A stretch of 29,904 nt of DNA from an uncultured Collinsella sp. (GTDB lineage: Bacteria > Actinomycetota > Coriobacteriia > Coriobacteriales > Coriobacteriaceae): the NCBI GenBank assembly GCA_902465105.1, contig CABQLM010000017.1:1-29904 (forward strand), in the 5' to 3' direction. Each line of letters starts with the position of its first letter. The first letter of the stretch is position 1. Of this stretch, positions 1-8,907 are shown one piece after another. Position numbers and translations under genes: made by a program. Under the pieces are notes generated by a model. It saw nothing but the letters and a program-made list of their open reading frames with translations, was not told the DNA's origin and did not search any database.

Positions 1-2568
1 GGCTTTGTCTTTAACATGTCCGTGGGCTATGACCTGGAGGGCATCAAGAGCCCCAAGGTCGACGCCTACATCGAGGGCATGAAGGACGCCAGCGGCTCCG
101 AGGTTTGGAACGAGTGCCGCACGTGGGCGCTCGCTAACCTGGACAAGTTTGAGCACGTTGACGCCGCATTTGTCGAGTCCATTCCGGCGCGCGTCTCCAA
201 CTCCATCACCGAGTCTACCCTGCACGGCTGCCCGCCCGCCGAGATCGAGCGCATCGCGACCTATCTGATCACCGAGAAGGGTCTCAACACCTACATCAAG
301 TGCAACCCCACGCTGCTGGGCTATGAGTTTGCTCGCCAGCGCCTCAACGAGCTGGGCTTTGACTACATCGTCTTCGATGACACGCACTTCCGTGAGGACC
401 TGCAGTGGGCCGATGCCGTGCCTATGTTCGAGCGCCTGATTGCCCTGTGCGCCGAGCGCGGCCTGGAGTTTGGCGTCAAGCTGACCAACACGTTCCCCGT
501 CGACGTGACGAGGAATGAGCTGCCTTCCACCGAGATGTACATGTCGGGCCGTTCGCTGTTCTCGCTGACCATCGAGGCCGCCCGTCGCATTACCGAGCAG
601 TTCGATGGCAAGCTGCGCATCAGCTACTCCGGCGGCGCCACGGTCTACAACATCCGCGCCCTGTATGACGCCGGCATTTGGCCCGTCACCCTGGCGACCG
701 ACGTGCTCAAGCCCGGTGGCTACGAGCGCTTTAGCCAGATGGCCGGCGAGTTTACCGATCTGGACGGCAAGCCGTTCGCGGGCGTCTCTCTCGAGGCCGT
801 GACGGCGATCCAGACCGACTCGCTCACCAACCCGCTCTACAAGAAGCCGCTGCGCCCGCTGCCCGACCGCAAGGTTGCCGGCAAGAGCCCGCTTTCCGAC
901 TGCTTTACCACGCCGTGCCGCACGAGCTGCCCCATCCAGCAGGATATTCCCGCCTACCTGGCGGCTGTTGACGAGGGCCGCTACGAGGATGCGCTCAACA
1001 TCATCATCGAGCGCAACGCCCTGCCGTTCATTACCGGCACCATCTGCCCGCATCCCTGCGGCCGTGCCTGCGAGCGTGCATTCTACGAGCCCGAGGGCGC
1101 CCAGATTCGCGCCAGCAAGCTCAAGGCCGCCCGCGAGGCCATGACCGCCGTGCTGCCCAAGCTGCGCGCCCAAGCCATCGCCAACGACGGCGAGCGCAAC
1201 GTTGCCGTTATCGGCGGCGGCCCGGCCGGTCTGGCGACGGCGTTCTTCCTGACGCGTGCCGGTGTGCCTGTCACTATCTTCGAGGCCCGCGATTCGCTCG
1301 GCGGCGTGGTCCGTCACGTGATTCCCGAGTTCCGTATCGCAAGCGACGATATCTCCCACGATGCCGAGCTCTGCCTGGCCTTTGGCGCCAAGGTGCAGCT
1401 CAATGCCCGCGTGGAGTCCATCGACGAGCTCAAAGCCCAGGGCTTTACCGACGTGGTCGTGGCCACCGGTGCCTGGATGCCCGGCTCTGCGGGCTTGGGC
1501 GAGGGTGCCGAGCTCGATGTACTGGAGTTCCTCGAGGCCGCCAAGAAGGGCGAGAAGCTCGAGCTGGGCGAGGATGTCGTGGTCATCGGCGCCGGCAACA
1601 CCGCCATGGACGCGGCTCGCGTGGCCAAGCGCCTGGCCGGCGTGAAGAACGTGCGCCTGGTCTACCGCCGCACCAAGAAGCAGATGCCCGCCGACGAGGA
1701 AGAGCTCGATTTTGCCCTTGCCGACGGCGTTGAGTTCTGCGAGCTGCTGGCGCCTAAGGCGCTCAACGGCGCTGTGCTGACCTGCGATGTTATGGAGCTT
1801 GGCGAGTCGGATGCAAGCGGCCGTCGTAGCCCCGTCGCTACGGGCGAGACCGTCGAGCTTCCCGCCACCACGGTGATCTGCGCCGTGGGCGAGGGCATCG
1901 ATGCCAGCCTGTACGATGCCGCGGGCGTCGAGCACGACCGTCGCGGCCGCCTTGCCGCCACCTCCACCGGCGTCGAGGGCGTCTGGGCTGCGGGCGACTG
2001 CCGCCGCGGTCCTGCCACCGTGGTCGAGGCCATCGCCGACGCCGCCGAAGTCGCCCGTGCCATCGCCGGCGTGGACTTTAACAAGTACGCCGACTGCAAC
2101 GAGCGGGTCGGCCGCGAGGACGCCTGCTACGAGCGCAAGGGGTCGCTGTGCCGCGACAAGCGCAACTGCACCAAGACCCGCTGCCTGGGCTGCGGCTCGG
2201 TGTGCGAGGTCTGCTGCGACGTGTGCCCCAACCGCGCCAACGTGGCAATTAAGGTGCCGGGCCTGGCCAAGCATCAGGTCGTCCACGTCGACGGCATGTG
2301 CAACGAGTGCGGCAACTGCGCCGTGTTCTGCCCCTACCAGGAGGGTCGTCCCTACAAGGACAAGCTCACCCTGTTCTGGAGCGAGGAGGACATGGAGAAC
2401 TCCGAGAACGAGGGCTTCCTGGCCGTGGACGAGGACCACTTTAAGGTCCGCGTCGCCGGCACGGTCCGCACCGTCTCGGTCGATGCCGTCAACACCGGTC
2501 TTCCCGAGGCCGTCCGCCTGACCATCAGGGCCGTGCGCGACAACTATTCGTACCTTCTTAAGAAATAG
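1..2568 (+). CDS. ygfK: YgfK-type FAD/Fe-S oxidoreductase, 5' end outside window
   Basis: The frame is open from base 1, so the start lies before the window; about 855 codons are visible and the family is usually around 1000 residues. Seen in order: a TIM-barrel-like N-terminal part; a glutamate-synthase-small-subunit-like Fe-S region beginning DCFTTPCRTSCP near base 898, with further Cys to about base 1075; an FAD Rossmann motif (VIGGGPAGLAT) near 1201; a second nucleotide-binding motif (VVVIGAGNTAMDAA) near 1579; and two C-terminal [4Fe-4S]-type Cys clusters near 2182 and 2299. The family is labelled putative selenate reductase YgfK and is one of the genes tied to anaerobic purine/uric acid catabolism in gut bacteria. 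The likely role is cytosolic electron transfer between NAD(P)H, FAD and Fe-S centres. The ferredoxin gene follows after 11 bases, so an operon is likely. The true electron acceptor is not known from sequence. Confidence 0.88.
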   Translation, partial: GFVFNMSVGYDLEGIKSPKVDAYIEGMKDASGSEVWNECRTWALANLDKFEHVDAAFVESIPARVSNSITESTLHGCPPAEIERIATYLITEKGLNTYIKCNPTLLGYEFARQRLNELGFDYIVFDDTHFREDLQWADAVPMFERLIALCAERGLEFGVKLTNTFPVDVTRNELPSTEMYMSGRSLFSLTIEAARRITEQFDGKLRISYSGGATVYNIRALYDAGIWPVTLATDVLKPGGYERFSQMAGEFTDLDGKPFAGVSLEAVTAIQTDSLTNPLYKKPLRPLPDRKVAGKSPLSDCFTTPCRTSCPIQQDIPAYLAAVDEGRYEDALNIIIERNALPFITGTICPHPCGRACERAFYEPEGAQIRASKLKAAREAMTAVLPKLRAQAIANDGERNVAVIGGGPAGLATAFFLTRAGVPVTIFEARDSLGGVVRHVIPEFRIASDDISHDAELCLAFGAKVQLNARVESIDELKAQGFTDVVVATGAWMPGSAGLGEGAELDVLEFLEAAKKGEKLELGEDVVVIGAGNTAMDAARVAKRLAGVKNVRLVYRRTKKQMPADEEELDFALADGVEFCELLAPKALNGAVLTCDVMELGESDASGRRSPVATGETVELPATTVICAVGEGIDASLYDAAGVEHDRRGRLAATSTGVEGVWAAGDCRRGPATVVEAIADAAEVARAIAGVDFNKYADCNERVGREDACYERKGSLCRDKRNCTKTRCLGCGSVCEVCCDVCPNRANVAIKVPGLAKHQVVHVDGMCNECGNCAVFCPYQEGRPYKDKLTLFWSEEDMENSENEGFLAVDEDHFKVRVAGTVRTVSVDAVNTGLPEAVRLTIRAVRDNYSYLLKK

Positions 2569-2579
2569 GCGAGTCTCTT

Positions 2580-3059
2580 ATGGCCAAATCCATTCAACAT
2601 AACGTGGCCTACGTTGCCTGCGGAAGCGGTTGTGCCTCCGCAGGCGGCGACGCCCGCTGCAGCGAAGGCTGCATTGGCTGTGGCGCCTGCGTCACGGCCT
2701 GTCCCCACGGTGCCATTGCGCTGGTCGATGGCGTCGCCCGCGTGGACCGCTCCAAATGCACCGGCTGTGGCCTGTGCGGCATGGCGTGCCCGCAGCGCGT
2801 GATCGCCTTTGTTTCCGGCTACCAGAACATCCTGGTGCGCTGCAACAACACCGATAAGGGCGCCATTGCCCGCAAGATCTGCGACACGAGCTGCATCGGT
2901 TGCGGCATGTGCGCCAAAAGGTGCCCCGCCGGCGCTATCCGCATCGAGGACAACTGCGCCCATATCGATGGCGCGGATTGCTTGTCGTGCGGCATGTGCG
3001 CCGTCGTCTGCCCGCATGGCGCCATCCACGACCGCACCGGCATCGCCGCCGGCGTGTAG
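2580..3059 (+). CDS. Four-cluster [4Fe-4S] ferredoxin-like electron carrier
   Basis: A 159-residue protein with four CxxCxxCxxxCP motifs: CIGCGACVTACP, CTGCGLCGMACP, CIGCGMCAKRCP and CLSCGMCAVVCP. This indicates a polyferredoxin carrying up to four [4Fe-4S] clusters. There is no signal peptide or membrane helix. It lies 11 bases after ygfK and 12 bases before the molybdenum hydroxylase gene, so the three are probably cotranscribed. The protein probably shuttles electrons between the hydroxylase and YgfK. The extra Cys residues in the N-terminal 30 residues (ACGSGCAS) may bind another centre. The C-terminal halves resemble RnfB-type ferredoxin domains, but the membrane anchor of RnfB is absent. 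Confidence 0.85.
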   Translation: MAKSIQHNVAYVACGSGCASAGGDARCSEGCIGCGACVTACPHGAIALVDGVARVDRSKCTGCGLCGMACPQRVIAFVSGYQNILVRCNNTDKGAIARKICDTSCIGCGMCAKRCPAGAIRIEDNCAHIDGADCLSCGMCAVVCPHGAIHDRTGIAAGV

Positions 3060-3071
3060 AAGGGAATCGCC

Positions 3072-5849
3072 ATGGCACAGGAATTCACTTTTACCGTTAA
3101 CGGCGTGGAGCGCACGACGACGCAGAACAAGCCGCTGCTGCGTTACCTGCGCGACGACCTGCATATTCATTCTGCCAAGGACGGCTGCTCCGAGGGCGCG
3201 TGCGGTACCTGCACCATTCACGTGGATGGTGCGGCCGTCAAGGCCTGCGTACTGACCACCGCTCTTGCCGCCGGTCGCAACATCGTGACCGTCGAGGGCC
3301 TGCCCGAGGACGTGCGCGAGGCCTTTGTGTACGCCTTTGGCGCCGTGGGCGCCGTGCAGTGCGGTTTTTGCATCCCCGGCATGGTCATGGCGGGCGCGGC
3401 GCTCATCGCCGAGGACCCCGAGCCCACCGAGGAGCAGATTAAGTACGCCATCCGCGGTAACGTCTGCCGCTGCACCGGCTACAAAAAGATTATCGAGGGC
3501 ATCTCGCTGGCCGCTGCGGTGCTCCGCGGCGAAAAGCAGATCGACGAGGACTTGGAACGCGGCGATGACTACGGCGTGGGTAAGCGCGCCTTCCGTATCG
3601 ACGTGCGCAAGAAGGTGCTCGGCGAGGGCAAGTACCCCGACGACATCGACGAGATCGACCAGCCGGGCCTGACCTATGCCAGCGCCGTGCGCTCCAAGTA
3701 TCCGCGCGCCCGTGTGCTCTCCATCGACACCTCCAAGGCCGAGGCCCTGCCCGGTGTGGTGGGCATCCTGCGCGCCGAGGACGTGCCGGTCAACCAGGTC
3801 GGCCACCTTATCCAGGACTGGGACGTCATGATTGCCCAGGGCGATATCACCCGCTGCGTGGGTGACGCCATTGTGCTGGTGGTCGCCGAGGACGAGGCGA
3901 CGCTCGAGAAGGCCAAGAAGCTCGTAAAGATCGATTACGAGCCGCTGGAGCCCGTGCGCAACATCGCCGAGGCCAAGGCCGCCGACGCCCCGCGCCTGCA
4001 CGACAGCTTCTTTGCCTTTGGCAACACGGTGGAGCTCAAGGACAACGTGTGCCAGAGCCGCCATGTGACGCGCGGCGACGCCGCCAAGGCACTGGCGGAG
4101 AGCGCATTCACCGTGACACAGCGCTTTACCACGCCCTTTACCGAGCATGCCTTCTTGGAGCCCGAGTGCGCCGTCGCCTTCCCGTACAAGAACGGCGTCA
4201 AGGTGCAGTCGACCGACCAGGGTGCCTACGATACGCGCAAAGAGTGCGCCCACATGTTTGGCTGGGATAACGAACCCGAGCGTGTGGTCGTCGAGACCAT
4301 GCTCGTGGGTGGCGGCTTTGGCGGCAAGGAGGACGTGTCCATCCAGCACCTGGCCGCGCTCGCCGCATATAAGTTCCAGCGTCCCGTGAAGTGCAAGCTC
4401 ACGCGTGCCGAGTCGCTCGCGTTCCATCCCAAGCGTCATGCCATGGACGGCACCTTTACGCTGGGCTGCGACGCCGAGGGCAACTTTACCGGCCTGGACT
4501 GCGAGATCAATTTTGATACCGGTGCCTACGCATCGCTGTGCGGCCCGGTGCTCGAGCGCGCCTGCACGCATGCCGTCGGCCCCTACAAGTACCAGAACAC
4601 CGACATCCGCGGCTTTGGCTACTACACCAACAACCCGCCCGCCGGCGCGTACCGCGGCTTTGGCGTGTGTCAGTCCGAGTTTGCGCTCGAGAGCCTGATC
4701 GACTTGCTGGCCGAGAAGGTCGGCCTAGATCCGTGGGAGATCCGCTACCGTAACGCTATCGAGCCGGGCGAGGTTTTGCCCAACGGCCAGATTGCCGACT
4801 GCTCCACGGCGCTTAAGGAGACACTGCTCGAGGTTAAGGATGCCTACTATGCGCATCCCGGACACGCCGGTATCGCCTGCGCCATGAAGAACGCCGGCGT
4901 GGGCGTGGGCCTGCCCGATGCCGGCCGCTGCAAGATTCGCGTCGAGAACGGCGTGGCCGTGGTCTATGCCGCCACGTCCGACATTGGCCAGGGCTGTAAC
5001 ACCGTCTTTTTGCAGGACGTTGCCGAGGCCTGCGGTCTGCCGCTTCGCTGCATTGCCAACGGCGAGTGCTCCACCGAGAACGCTCCCGACTCCGGTACCA
5101 CGTCTGGCTCGCGTCAGACGGTCGTGACCGGCGAGGCCGTGCGCGGTGCCGCCTTCCTGCTGCGCGACGCCATGGTTGGCATCGAGGCCGGCAAGCCCGC
5201 GCCCGCCGCTCCCGTGAGCGCGCATGGTGACGGCGTCAAGATCGAGTACGACGACGGTCGCGTCTATCAGCTGCGCACACAGGAGCTCGTCGCCGGTCAG
5301 GGCATGCATCCTCAGGATCCCGCGGCCGCCATCAAGGCGCTCGAGGGATGCGAGTTTGGCTACGTGTATCTGGAGCCGACCGACAAACTGGGCGCCGACG
5401 TTCCCAACCCCAAGAGCCACATCTGCTACGGCTTTGCCACGCATGTGGTCATTTTGGATGATGACGGCCGCGTGAGCGAGGTCTATGCCGCGCACGATTC
5501 CGGCAAGGTGGTCAACCCCATCTCCATTCAGGGTCAGATCGAAGGCGGCGTGCTCATGGGTATGGGCTATGCGCTTACCGAGGATTGGCCGCTCAAGGAC
5601 TGCGTACCCCAGGCAAGGTACGGCACGCTCGGGCTGTTCCGTGCGCCCGAGATTCCGGATATCCACGCTATCTACGTGGAGAAGGACGAGCTGTTGCCTG
5701 TGGCATACGGTGGCAAGGGCATCGGTGAGATCGCAACGATCCCCACGGCGCCTGCCGTACAGAACGCCTACCGCGCGTTTGACGGCAAGCTGCGCCCAGA
5801 TCTGCCCATGGTGGATACCCCGTACAGCCGCGCCCGTCACCGCGGGTAG
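3072..5849 (+). CDS. xdhD: Fused 2Fe-2S/molybdopterin hydroxylase, XdhD type
   Basis: A 925-residue member of the xanthine dehydrogenase family, close in length and layout to E. coli XdhD, in which the small Fe-S subunit is fused to the large molybdenum subunit. The N-terminal plant-type [2Fe-2S] domain has CSEGACGTC (residues 39-47). The second [2Fe-2S] domain has CGFC (97-100) and CRC (132-134). The molybdopterin domain follows, with the glycine-rich GGGFGGKED near residue 413, GAYRGFG near 527 and the GKGIGE segment near 880 that carries the usual catalytic glutamate. There is no FAD domain, so electrons must leave through another protein, plausibly the adjacent ferredoxin and YgfK. The start at 3072 is preceded by a weak AAGGGA site. 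Likely substrates are purines such as hypoxanthine or xanthine; the exact substrate is not determinable here. Confidence 0.88.
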   Translation: MAQEFTFTVNGVERTTTQNKPLLRYLRDDLHIHSAKDGCSEGACGTCTIHVDGAAVKACVLTTALAAGRNIVTVEGLPEDVREAFVYAFGAVGAVQCGFCIPGMVMAGAALIAEDPEPTEEQIKYAIRGNVCRCTGYKKIIEGISLAAAVLRGEKQIDEDLERGDDYGVGKRAFRIDVRKKVLGEGKYPDDIDEIDQPGLTYASAVRSKYPRARVLSIDTSKAEALPGVVGILRAEDVPVNQVGHLIQDWDVMIAQGDITRCVGDAIVLVVAEDEATLEKAKKLVKIDYEPLEPVRNIAEAKAADAPRLHDSFFAFGNTVELKDNVCQSRHVTRGDAAKALAESAFTVTQRFTTPFTEHAFLEPECAVAFPYKNGVKVQSTDQGAYDTRKECAHMFGWDNEPERVVVETMLVGGGFGGKEDVSIQHLAALAAYKFQRPVKCKLTRAESLAFHPKRHAMDGTFTLGCDAEGNFTGLDCEINFDTGAYASLCGPVLERACTHAVGPYKYQNTDIRGFGYYTNNPPAGAYRGFGVCQSEFALESLIDLLAEKVGLDPWEIRYRNAIEPGEVLPNGQIADCSTALKETLLEVKDAYYAHPGHAGIACAMKNAGVGVGLPDAGRCKIRVENGVAVVYAATSDIGQGCNTVFLQDVAEACGLPLRCIANGECSTENAPDSGTTSGSRQTVVTGEAVRGAAFLLRDAMVGIEAGKPAPAAPVSAHGDGVKIEYDDGRVYQLRTQELVAGQGMHPQDPAAAIKALEGCEFGYVYLEPTDKLGADVPNPKSHICYGFATHVVILDDDGRVSEVYAAHDSGKVVNPISIQGQIEGGVLMGMGYALTEDWPLKDCVPQARYGTLGLFRAPEIPDIHAIYVEKDELLPVAYGGKGIGEIATIPTAPAVQNAYRAFDGKLRPDLPMVDTPYSRARHRG

Positions 5850-5917
5850 GGTAGAGCGCAGACGGCATTGCTGACGGGCTGTTCGCGCTCAACACCAACT
5901 GTATATGCTGTGCCTTT

Positions 5918-5953
5918 GGCCCCAGCTCCATCGCGAGCCGGGGCCTTTTGTTT
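5918..5953 (+). terminator. Rho-independent terminator after xdhD
   Basis: GGCCCC and GGGGCC arms, extended by GCTC/GAGC across one mismatch, enclose a six-base loop and are followed by TTTTGTTT. The hairpin sits 69 bases after the xdhD stop and ends the ygfK-ferredoxin-xdhD unit just before the first repeat array. Confidence 0.85.
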
Positions 5954-5971
5954 GGAGCGATTTGGCTGCTC

Positions 5972-6360
5972 GCAGAAAGCGCGTCCCGGAATTGCCGCTC
6001 AGAATGGGATGCGCTTTCCGGAACGGCCCTCGGCGGAAACTGCGTCCCGGAATTCGGCCTCGGAACGGGCTGTGCTTTCCGGAACGGCCCTCAAGCGGAA
6101 GCTGTATCCCGGAATCGTGCCTCAAAATGGGACGCGCTTTCCGCTGGCCGGTCGTTTGGAAAGTGCATCCCAGTTTGAGCGTTTATTCTGGGATGCGGTT
6201 TCCGCTGAAGGACTCAACCGGAAAGCCTGTCCCACCCCGAGGCACGATTCCGGGACACGCTTTCCACTAGACCCACCATACGGAAAGTGCATCCCGTTTT
6301 GAGTGTCCGAACTGGGATACGCTTTCCGCGGGCGTGGCTGCTGGGAAGCGTGTTCCAGAT
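5972..6360 (+). repeat. Array 1 of a 62-bp tandem hairpin repeat (about 7 units)
   Basis: Units begin at about 5972, 6033, 6095, 6156, 6218, 6280 and 6342, giving a period of 61-62 bases although the sequences have diverged. Each unit has a left arm of the type GGAAAGTGCATCCC, a loop of about 18 bases, a right arm of the type GGGATGCGCTTTCC, then a linker of about 13 bases of the type ACGGCCCTCAAGC. The arms are near-complementary, so each unit can form a hairpin on either strand. The last unit has only its left arm. The array fills the gap between the xdhD terminator and the 3' end of the AbiEi-like gene. Open frames across it are by-products of the repeat. Confidence 0.85.
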
Positions 6361-6399
6361 TGGCGAGATGCGGCGCGGCAATGCGTGGCTCAACAGCCC

Positions 6400-7398
6400 C
6401 TACAGCTCCACCTCGTTGAGCCATGTCGGAAGCATTGTTTGCCTGATGCCTGCCGTCTGCAGCTTTTTCGCGAGCACACCTGCCGAGCGAACCTCGTTCA
6501 TGGTAAAGCGAAGCAGGGGATGGCCGTAAATCGACAGATGCGCCTCGCGCTGCCGTTCGGCAACAAGCACCTCGGCCGTGGTGCGCCCGGCAAGCATGGC
6601 CTGGTCGGTATATTTGGCGAATCCGTCGAGCTCGCCCAGCGTGAGTTCCCGCACATGGCATTCCCAGGCAAAATCCGTTCGCATGGACTCGGTCGAGTCG
6701 AAGGGATCCGTCAGCTCGTATTGGAGATAATCGGGTGCAAAGCCGGTCTCGATCATGACAGCCCTGGCAACCGATTCTCCGCCGCTCTCGGCGCGTGCGT
6801 CGGCATATTGGAGCGTGGTGAGAGCCGTGCGAATGGCGCGGTCGTTGCGAGCACCGGCCCGTTTCTCGACAGCTTCCATCAGCTGTTCTCGCATAAGGCC
6901 GAGCTTTGAGATCGCAGAATCGGCAATGGGCATGCCGCCGGCAAAACCGGTCTGCAGCAGGCAATCTGTCGCCGTTTGAATGGGCGGCGTGAGTGGTATG
7001 CCGGCTCTATGTATTGCGCCGGTGGGCTCTATCTGATGCCGCTGGATTCGTGCGCCCGGGCGAGCCGATGGCTTGGTTGCGCTGCAGACATGCACAACAT
7101 TCAGGTGTCGCCACGAGACTTCGAGTCCTAGCAGACATGCTGCCGAAAACGAGCAGAACGTCCAATCGGGGTGGATAATCGCAAGGGTACGGATGATCTC
7201 GCAATGCCGTTGTGCCCGGTTGAGCTCCTCCCAATGTGTCTTGCGTGCGAACAGCCCCGGCATGGGCGAGACGACCGCGCCGCCGATGCGCCGCAGTAGC
7301 GCCTTTCTGATTGCCGCGCTTGGAGGAACAAGGCATCGTCCCTCCCGTTCGGCTTGGGTTAGCAGTTGTTCGATAAGCTGGTCATTGCAATGCGCCAT
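6400..7398 (-). CDS. AbiEi-like antitoxin-domain / nuclease-fold protein
   Basis: A 332-residue protein. The start at 7398 is supported by AGGAGG eight bases upstream. The N-terminal third looks like a winged-helix AbiEi-type antitoxin/regulator domain. The C-terminal part resembles the small restriction-endonuclease-like fold (DUF559/Vsr-like) often attached to such proteins in actinobacteria: a conserved Glu in GGESVARAVMIETGF, then RTDFAW, then GELDGFAKY, which match the expected E...D...ExD-K pattern. There is no membrane segment. No AbiEii-type nucleotidyltransferase toxin gene is adjacent, so it is not an evident type IV toxin-antitoxin pair. It sits between the two 62-bp repeat arrays. 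Function is inferred from fold-level resemblance only. Confidence 0.6.
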   Translation of the reverse strand: MAHCNDQLIEQLLTQAEREGRCLVPPSAAIRKALLRRIGGAVVSPMPGLFARKTHWEELNRAQRHCEIIRTLAIIHPDWTFCSFSAACLLGLEVSWRHLNVVHVCSATKPSARPGARIQRHQIEPTGAIHRAGIPLTPPIQTATDCLLQTGFAGGMPIADSAISKLGLMREQLMEAVEKRAGARNDRAIRTALTTLQYADARAESGGESVARAVMIETGFAPDYLQYELTDPFDSTESMRTDFAWECHVRELTLGELDGFAKYTDQAMLAGRTTAEVLVAERQREAHLSIYGHPLLRFTMNEVRSAGVLAKKLQTAGIRQTMLPTWLNEVEL

Positions 7399-7633
7399 GG
7401 GCTACCGCCTCCTTTTTGGGGTAGCGAAAACGTACCAGCCGGAACTTGCCGCTCAACAAACCAAGGCCTTGACAAATAACTAACCAGGCAGGTAGATGGC
7501 TTATTTCTGGCGACATTTTTGTGCTTGAATCGGCAAACGGTAATCGGTGCCCGTGAGCGGTTGAGAGATGTGGAGACCTAGCAAGTTTCCTGACGTGTAC
7601 TTTTTCGAGAAAGGACGGCCTTTCTGCTGTTTT
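7399..7633. other. Gene-free stretch before array 2
   Basis: No convincing coding region. The left end is the leader of the minus-strand AbiEi-like gene, including its AGGAGG site. A short perfect hairpin (GAAAGG/CCTTTC) lies near 7609-7624, directly after a T-rich stretch. No strong promoter pair was found on either strand. From about 7634 the sequence starts to resemble a degraded repeat unit. Confidence 0.5.
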
Positions 7634-8075
7634 GCGTCGTTCGATCGCGCGTTTGGGGACGTCGGAGTGGAACGTCGTTTTCGGTAAGGGCTCAAGCGGA
7701 AAGCATGCCCCGGAGTGGGATGTGCTTTCCCAATGGGGCCTCGGGCGGAAACCGCGTCCCGGAATGCGCGCTCGGAACGGGATGCGCTTTCCGGATCGGC
7801 CTTCAAGCGGAAACTGCAGCCCGGATTCCAGCTCCAGAACGGGACACACTTTCCCGACGGGGCCTCAAGCGGAAACTACATCCCGGAATGAGCGCTCAGA
7901 GTGGGATGCGGTTTCCGGTTGAAGCCTTCGGCGGAAAGTCCATCCCGGAATCGAGTCCCAGAATGGGATGCGGTTTCCCTTCGAGCATACTCGCGGAAAC
8001 TGCATCCCAGAATTCGACTTCAGAATGGGACGCATTTTCCGGCAGGGGCCTCAAACGGCATCCGCATCCCAGAAT
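7634..8075 (+). repeat. Array 2 of the same 62-bp hairpin repeat
   Basis: Units start at 7696, 7745, 7807, 7869, 7931, 7993 and 8055; from 7745 on, every step is exactly 62 bases. The unit at 7696 is 49 bases long because about 13 bases are missing from its loop, while both arms remain. A degraded unit is detectable one period upstream (about 7634), and the unit at 8055 keeps only its left half. Orientation, judged by the GCCTCAAGCGGAAA linker, is the same as in array 1. The arrays therefore stand as direct copies on either side of the AbiEi-like gene. Confidence 0.85.
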
Positions 8076-8160
8076 CCGCAATGGCATCGAAGCGCAATTT
8101 ATGTCCGCACGGGCGGCTACGCTTACCGCAACGTAGCCATTCGTGGAAAGGACGGATGTC

Positions 8161-8814
8161 ATGTCGATGGACAAAGCTGGTTATGTGAGCGTTGGTGCCG
8201 AGGTCGAGGACGAGGTCATGCCCGATCGCGTTGTGTTTAGCATCTGCTTTGGGGGAGGCTTTGATACCAAGGAGGCGTGCCTGGACAACTACAACGCCGA
8301 TCGTGCCAAGGTTGCCGCGGCATTGGCGCCCTTTGGCCTGGATGCCGAGCTAACGTGTCGCGGGTACACCTGCTATGCGCGATCGACGCGCAGAAGGGCG
8401 ACCGTTCTGGGCTATAGCTACCATGCCTATGGCACGATTGCCGCGCAGATTGACGCCATCGATGTTGCAGCTGTGTGGACGGCGCTCAACACCTGCGGAT
8501 CACGCGCCAACATGAGCGTGGATTTCGATCTGGCAGACCGGCGCGCCGCCGAGGACGTTCTCATTGCCCACGCCGTCGAGCGTGCCCGCGGCAATGCGCA
8601 GGCACTTGCGGTGGCCTCGGGCTCTAAGCTGGGCGGCGTCAAGCACATCTCCTACAACAGCCGCTTAGGCGACATGGGGCAGATTCGCTATGCCAGCGCA
8701 TGCTTTGATGCTGGCGCTCCTTCTGTGGGGCCCGGCGATTCTAAGGTGACGGTGCTGGAGCCGGAGCCTATTGAGGTCGAGTGTTCCGTGGATGTTGAGT
8801 GGTGGCTGGAATAG
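8161..8814 (+). CDS. SIMPL-domain (DUF541) protein
   Basis: A 217-residue protein. A longer GTG frame opens at 8143, but GAAAGGA lies at about 8146-8152, so ATG 8161 with eight-base spacing is the likely start. The pattern fits the SIMPL/DUF541 family: an early strand VMPDRVVFSICF, a helix where 'TKEACLDNYNADRAKVAAAL' would pack, a VDFDLADRRAAEDVLIAH strand-helix, and a late region AQALAVASGSKLGGVKHISY. Family members are often exported, but no signal peptide is visible here, so this copy is probably cytosolic. The biochemical role of the family is poorly defined. The gene directly follows repeat array 2. Confidence 0.75.
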   Translation: MSMDKAGYVSVGAEVEDEVMPDRVVFSICFGGGFDTKEACLDNYNADRAKVAAALAPFGLDAELTCRGYTCYARSTRRRATVLGYSYHAYGTIAAQIDAIDVAAVWTALNTCGSRANMSVDFDLADRRAAEDVLIAHAVERARGNAQALAVASGSKLGGVKHISYNSRLGDMGQIRYASACFDAGAPSVGPGDSKVTVLEPEPIEVECSVDVEWWLE

Positions 8815-8872
8815 AGCGACGAGTTGAGCGAGCGCAGGAGCGGGCGCCGAGAGTTCATTACTGAAAAACCAT

Positions 8873-8901
8873 TTGTTAAACCTGGCGCTCGTGGGTAGAA
8901 T
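8873..8901 (+). promoter_or_regulatory. Promoter for candidate antisense RNA
   Basis: TTGTTA at 8873-8878 and TAGAAT at 8896-8901 are separated by exactly 17 bases. Transcription would start near 8908 and run for about 86 bases to a strong terminator without any credible coding frame. Confidence 0.7.
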
Positions 8902-8907
8902 AAAGTC

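Noticed and set aside
2544..4571. Long minus-strand frame (675 codons) opposite the ferredoxin and xdhD genes
   Set aside because: High-GC shadow of two well-supported genes; low-complexity His/Ala/Gly/Val product without a known fold.
5868..6302. Coding frame across repeat array 1 (144 codons, +)
   Set aside because: Several frames stay open here only because of the repeat; none has a ribosome binding site or protein-like sequence.
6400..7398. Complete AbiE type IV toxin-antitoxin pair
   Set aside because: No nucleotidyltransferase toxin (AbiEii) gene lies on either side; only repeat arrays flank the gene.
7382..7849. Coding frame across array 2 on the minus strand
   Set aside because: It overlaps the AbiEi-like gene start and runs through hairpin repeats; its composition is repeat-driven.
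5972..8075. CRISPR array
   Set aside because: The 62-bp units are continuous diverged hairpins with similar linkers, not short identical repeats with unique spacers, and no cas gene is present.
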